Assembly (NCBI GenBank): GCA_024278565.1
Contig: JAJRSY010000252.1
Coordinates: 1 to 8,705, forward strand
From: Bacteroidota bacterium
Lineage (GTDB): Bacteria; Bacteroidota; Bacteroidia; Flavobacteriales; Flavobacteriaceae
Direction: 5' to 3'
Length of the DNA stretch: 8,705 nucleotides
The notes below the pieces were generated by a model. It did not search any database. It saw only the letters and a list, made by a program, of their open reading frames with translations, and had not been told where the DNA came from. The position numbers were made by a program, and so were the translations under genes. Within the stretch, counting starts at the first letter, position 1. Every line of letters begins with the position of its first letter. Positions 7,019 through 8,705 of this stretch are shown in pieces.

Positions 7019-7043
7019 GCCCTATAAGTTGTACAATATGGGC
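7019..7043 (+). promoter_or_regulatory. Inverted repeat in the nbaC leader
   Basis: GCCC (7019-7022) pairs with GGGC (7040-7043), ATA (7024-7026) with TAT (7037-7039), and the centre TTGTACAA (7029-7036) is a perfect 8-bp palindrome. Bulges T7023 and A7027-G7028 are all on the left arm, giving 9 to 11 paired bases. It lies between the predicted promoter and the start codon, 23 bp before the ATG. It could be an operator or a leader hairpin; no T-run follows, so it does not look like an attenuator. Confidence 0.4.
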
Positions 7044-7066
7044 AACGAACAAACAACCAGTATCGA

Positions 7067-7606
7067 ATGTCCATCAAAAAACCTTTCAATCTCACGAAGT
7101 GGGTCGAGGAAAACCGCGACACCCTAAAACCCCCTGTGGGCAATAAAAACCTGTACAAAGATGCCGGTGACTATATTGTAATGATCGTTGCAGGGCCCAA
7201 CGCAAGAAAAGATTACCACTACAATGAGACCGAAGAGCTCTTTTATCAGTTAGAGGGAACCATTGAAGTGCATATTCAAGAAGAGGGGCAAAAAAAAACC
7301 TTGCAATTAGATCCAGGTGATATATACCTGCACCCAGCCAAAATACCCCATTCACCCGTTCGGCATGAAGATAGTATCGGACTCGTTATCGAAAGAAAAC
7401 GGGCTGACATGAAAGTAGATGATGGCCTATTATGGTTCTGCGACAACTGCAACCACAAGCTCTACGAAACCTATTTTACATTGAACGATATAGAAAAAGA
7501 TTTTCTGAGACATTTCAAACATTTCTATAGGTCCGAAGAATTGCGTACCTGTGATAATTGTGGTACAGTAATGCCCGTAGACCCAAAATTCACTTCAGCG
7601 GATTGA
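7067..7606 (+). CDS. nbaC: 3-hydroxyanthranilate 3,4-dioxygenase
   Basis: This cytoplasmic, iron-dependent cupin enzyme opens the ring of 3-hydroxyanthranilate with O2 to give 2-amino-3-carboxymuconate semialdehyde, in the kynurenine route of tryptophan breakdown; the product can also cyclise to quinolinate, the NAD precursor. The 179 residues are full length for the bacterial form. The cupin core shows the iron ligands His51 (DYHYNETEE), Glu57 and His95 (PHSPVR), the same numbering as the Cupriavidus metallidurans enzyme. Substrate-binding residues Arg47, Arg99 and a glutamate (Glu109, next to the family position 110) are present. The C-terminus carries the second, rubredoxin-like iron site of the bacterial enzymes: Cys125, Cys128, Cys162 and Cys165. 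The ATG at 7067 gives the normal N-terminus; an ATG at 7038 is out of frame. Other kynurenine-pathway genes are not in the window; they may be elsewhere or beyond the right edge. Confidence 0.97.
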   Translation: MSIKKPFNLTKWVEENRDTLKPPVGNKNLYKDAGDYIVMIVAGPNARKDYHYNETEELFYQLEGTIEVHIQEEGQKKTLQLDPGDIYLHPAKIPHSPVRHEDSIGLVIERKRADMKVDDGLLWFCDNCNHKLYETYFTLNDIEKDFLRHFKHFYRSEELRTCDNCGTVMPVDPKFTSAD

Positions 7607-7668
7607 ATTTTCTCAACTATTGTTTTGTTTTTTAAAATTTATCTTAGGTCGTCTTGTTCAAGAATTCG

Positions 7669-7676
7669 TAACTTTG
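7669..7676 (+). promoter_or_regulatory. Bacteroidota -7 promoter box for the aldehyde dehydrogenase gene
   Basis: TAACTTTG matches TAnnTTTG exactly and ends 37 bp before the ATG at 7714. A TTG at 7654-7656 is too close (12 bp) to be the usual -33 element, while a weaker TTAG near 7644 is at about the right distance. The box suggests the dehydrogenase gene can be transcribed on its own rather than only by read-through from nbaC. Confidence 0.5.
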
Positions 7677-7713
7677 TATCAAATATAACAATACACCTTC
7701 AAAAAGTTATAAA

Positions 7714-8705
7714 ATGTCAAAAATCGCTACCGAATTTGGTATCAATGATGCGTTAAAAGCATTGGGAATACAAGAAATCAATGATGGAACTTCAACGGGA
7801 TCCAACAATTTTTCCTCTGGAGAGATTATTGAGTCTCACTCCCCAGTAGATGGTGCCTTGATAGGAAAGGTGAAAACCACTTCTAAGGCTGATTTTGAAA
7901 AAGTGATGGAAACCGCCACCGAAGCTTTCCAATTCTGGCGTAAAAAGCCCGCCCCTTTTCGTGGTGAAATCGTTCGGCAGTTCGGCAATAAATTACGTGA
8001 ATTGAAAGAACCCTTGGGCAAATTGGTCTCGTATGAAATGGGCAAAAGCTATCAAGAGGGTCTGGGCGAGGTGCAAGAAATGATCGACATCTGCGATTTT
8101 GCGGTAGGGCTTTCAAGACAATTGCACGGCTTGACCATGCACTCTGAAAGACCTGGGCACCGTATGTACGAACAGTATCATCCGCTAGGTGTGGTCGGTA
8201 TCATTTCTGCCTTCAACTTTCCCGTTGCCGTTTGGGCATGGAATACGGCCTTGGCATGGGTGTGTGGTGATGTCTGTATTTGGAAACCTTCTGAAAAAGC
8301 GCCTTTGTGTGGTGTTGCCTGTCAGAACATTGCAGCAGCCGTCTTTGAGGCAAATGGTCTTCCCGAAGGTGTTTCTTGTATGATTAACGGTGATTATAAG
8401 GTAGGCGAAATGATGACCAATGATGGTCGCGTTCCTTTGGTTTCGGCTACAGGATCCATACGCATGGGAAAAATCGTGGCACAAGCTGTAGCTGCCCGTT
8501 TGGGAAAATCGTTGTTGGAACTGGGGGGTAACAATGCTATTATCGTTACCCCTGATGCCGATATAAAAATGACCGTGATCGGTGCCGTTTTTGGTGCCGT
8601 AGGTACTGCGGGGCAACGCTGTACCTCTACCCGAAGATTAATCGTTCACGAATTGGTTTATAATAAGGTAAAAGATGCCGTAGTCAAGGCCTACGGGCAA
8701 CTTCG
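7714..8705 (+). CDS. ALDH7-family aldehyde dehydrogenase, probably aminoadipate semialdehyde dehydrogenase (3' truncated by window)
   Basis: The first 330 codons of an NAD(P)-dependent aldehyde dehydrogenase run off the right edge; family members are about 510-520 residues. Catalytic features are present: Asn168 in the AFNFPVAVW motif, a TGS nucleotide-binding turn at 246-248, the general base Glu269 in ELGGNNA, and the nucleophile Cys303 in GTAGQRCT. ELGGNNA together with GTAGQRCTxxRRL points to the ALDH7 (antiquitin) group, whose bacterial members, such as AmaB and Pcd, oxidise alpha-aminoadipate semialdehyde / piperideine-6-carboxylate to aminoadipate in lysine catabolism. The ATG at 7714 gives a normal N-terminal extension, in an A-rich context without Shine-Dalgarno. 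The gene follows nbaC by 107 bp. That context might suggest 2-aminomuconate semialdehyde dehydrogenase of the kynurenine route, but the residues fit ALDH7 better. The ALDH family is certain; the exact substrate is inferred. Confidence 0.92.
   Translation, partial: MSKIATEFGINDALKALGIQEINDGTSTGSNNFSSGEIIESHSPVDGALIGKVKTTSKADFEKVMETATEAFQFWRKKPAPFRGEIVRQFGNKLRELKEPLGKLVSYEMGKSYQEGLGEVQEMIDICDFAVGLSRQLHGLTMHSERPGHRMYEQYHPLGVVGIISAFNFPVAVWAWNTALAWVCGDVCIWKPSEKAPLCGVACQNIAAAVFEANGLPEGVSCMINGDYKVGEMMTNDGRVPLVSATGSIRMGKIVAQAVAARLGKSLLELGGNNAIIVTPDADIKMTVIGAVFGAVGTAGQRCTSTRRLIVHELVYNKVKDAVVKAYGQL

Noticed and set aside
7607..7668. Terminator after nbaC
   Set aside because: The DNA is T-rich, but only a loose ATTTT/AAAAT pairing is present, with no GC-rich stem. 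Not supportable.

Overview
The window looks like the chromosome of a member of the Bacteroidota, most likely a flavobacterium (family Flavobacteriaceae). The grounds are the protein sequences, the absence of clear Shine-Dalgarno sites, A-rich leaders, two exact copies of the Bacteroidota -7 promoter box (TAnnTTTG) in front of genes, and the AT-rich intergenic DNA.

Layout. Positions 1-105 hold the last 34 codons of a plus-strand gene cut by the window edge. Facing it on the minus strand (184-5709) is one very large gene for an 1841-residue alpha-2-macroglobulin-like lipoprotein with an intact thioester motif (Cys1400 to Gln1403). Then comes a 784-bp gap between divergent genes (5710-6493). Its A2M-proximal half holds a cluster of GC-rich hairpins, several with the same AGA apical loop. 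Its other half is AT-rich and holds a TA microsatellite and an 8-bp direct repeat close to the next start codon. On the plus strand follow a small CAP/SCP-domain lipoprotein (6494-6970), 3-hydroxyanthranilate 3,4-dioxygenase (nbaC, 7067-7606), and the first 330 codons of an ALDH7-family aldehyde dehydrogenase (7714 to the window end).

How the genes relate. The two lipoproteins are transcribed away from each other and both act outside the cytoplasm. The A2M protein is expected to trap proteases covalently; the CAP protein has no assigned substrate. The last two genes are catabolic: nbaC cleaves the aromatic ring of 3-hydroxyanthranilate in the kynurenine route of tryptophan breakdown, while the ALDH7 enzyme is most like alpha-aminoadipate semialdehyde / piperideine-6-carboxylate dehydrogenases of lysine breakdown. 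Each has its own upstream promoter-like box, so they need not form one operon.

No clear new defence or mobile system is present. The least explained part is the hairpin cluster at 5835-6143. It lies between two 5' gene ends, so it cannot serve as a terminator for either neighbour, and it resembles a nest of dispersed palindromic repeats. The A2M gene also lacks an adjacent pbpC on either side.
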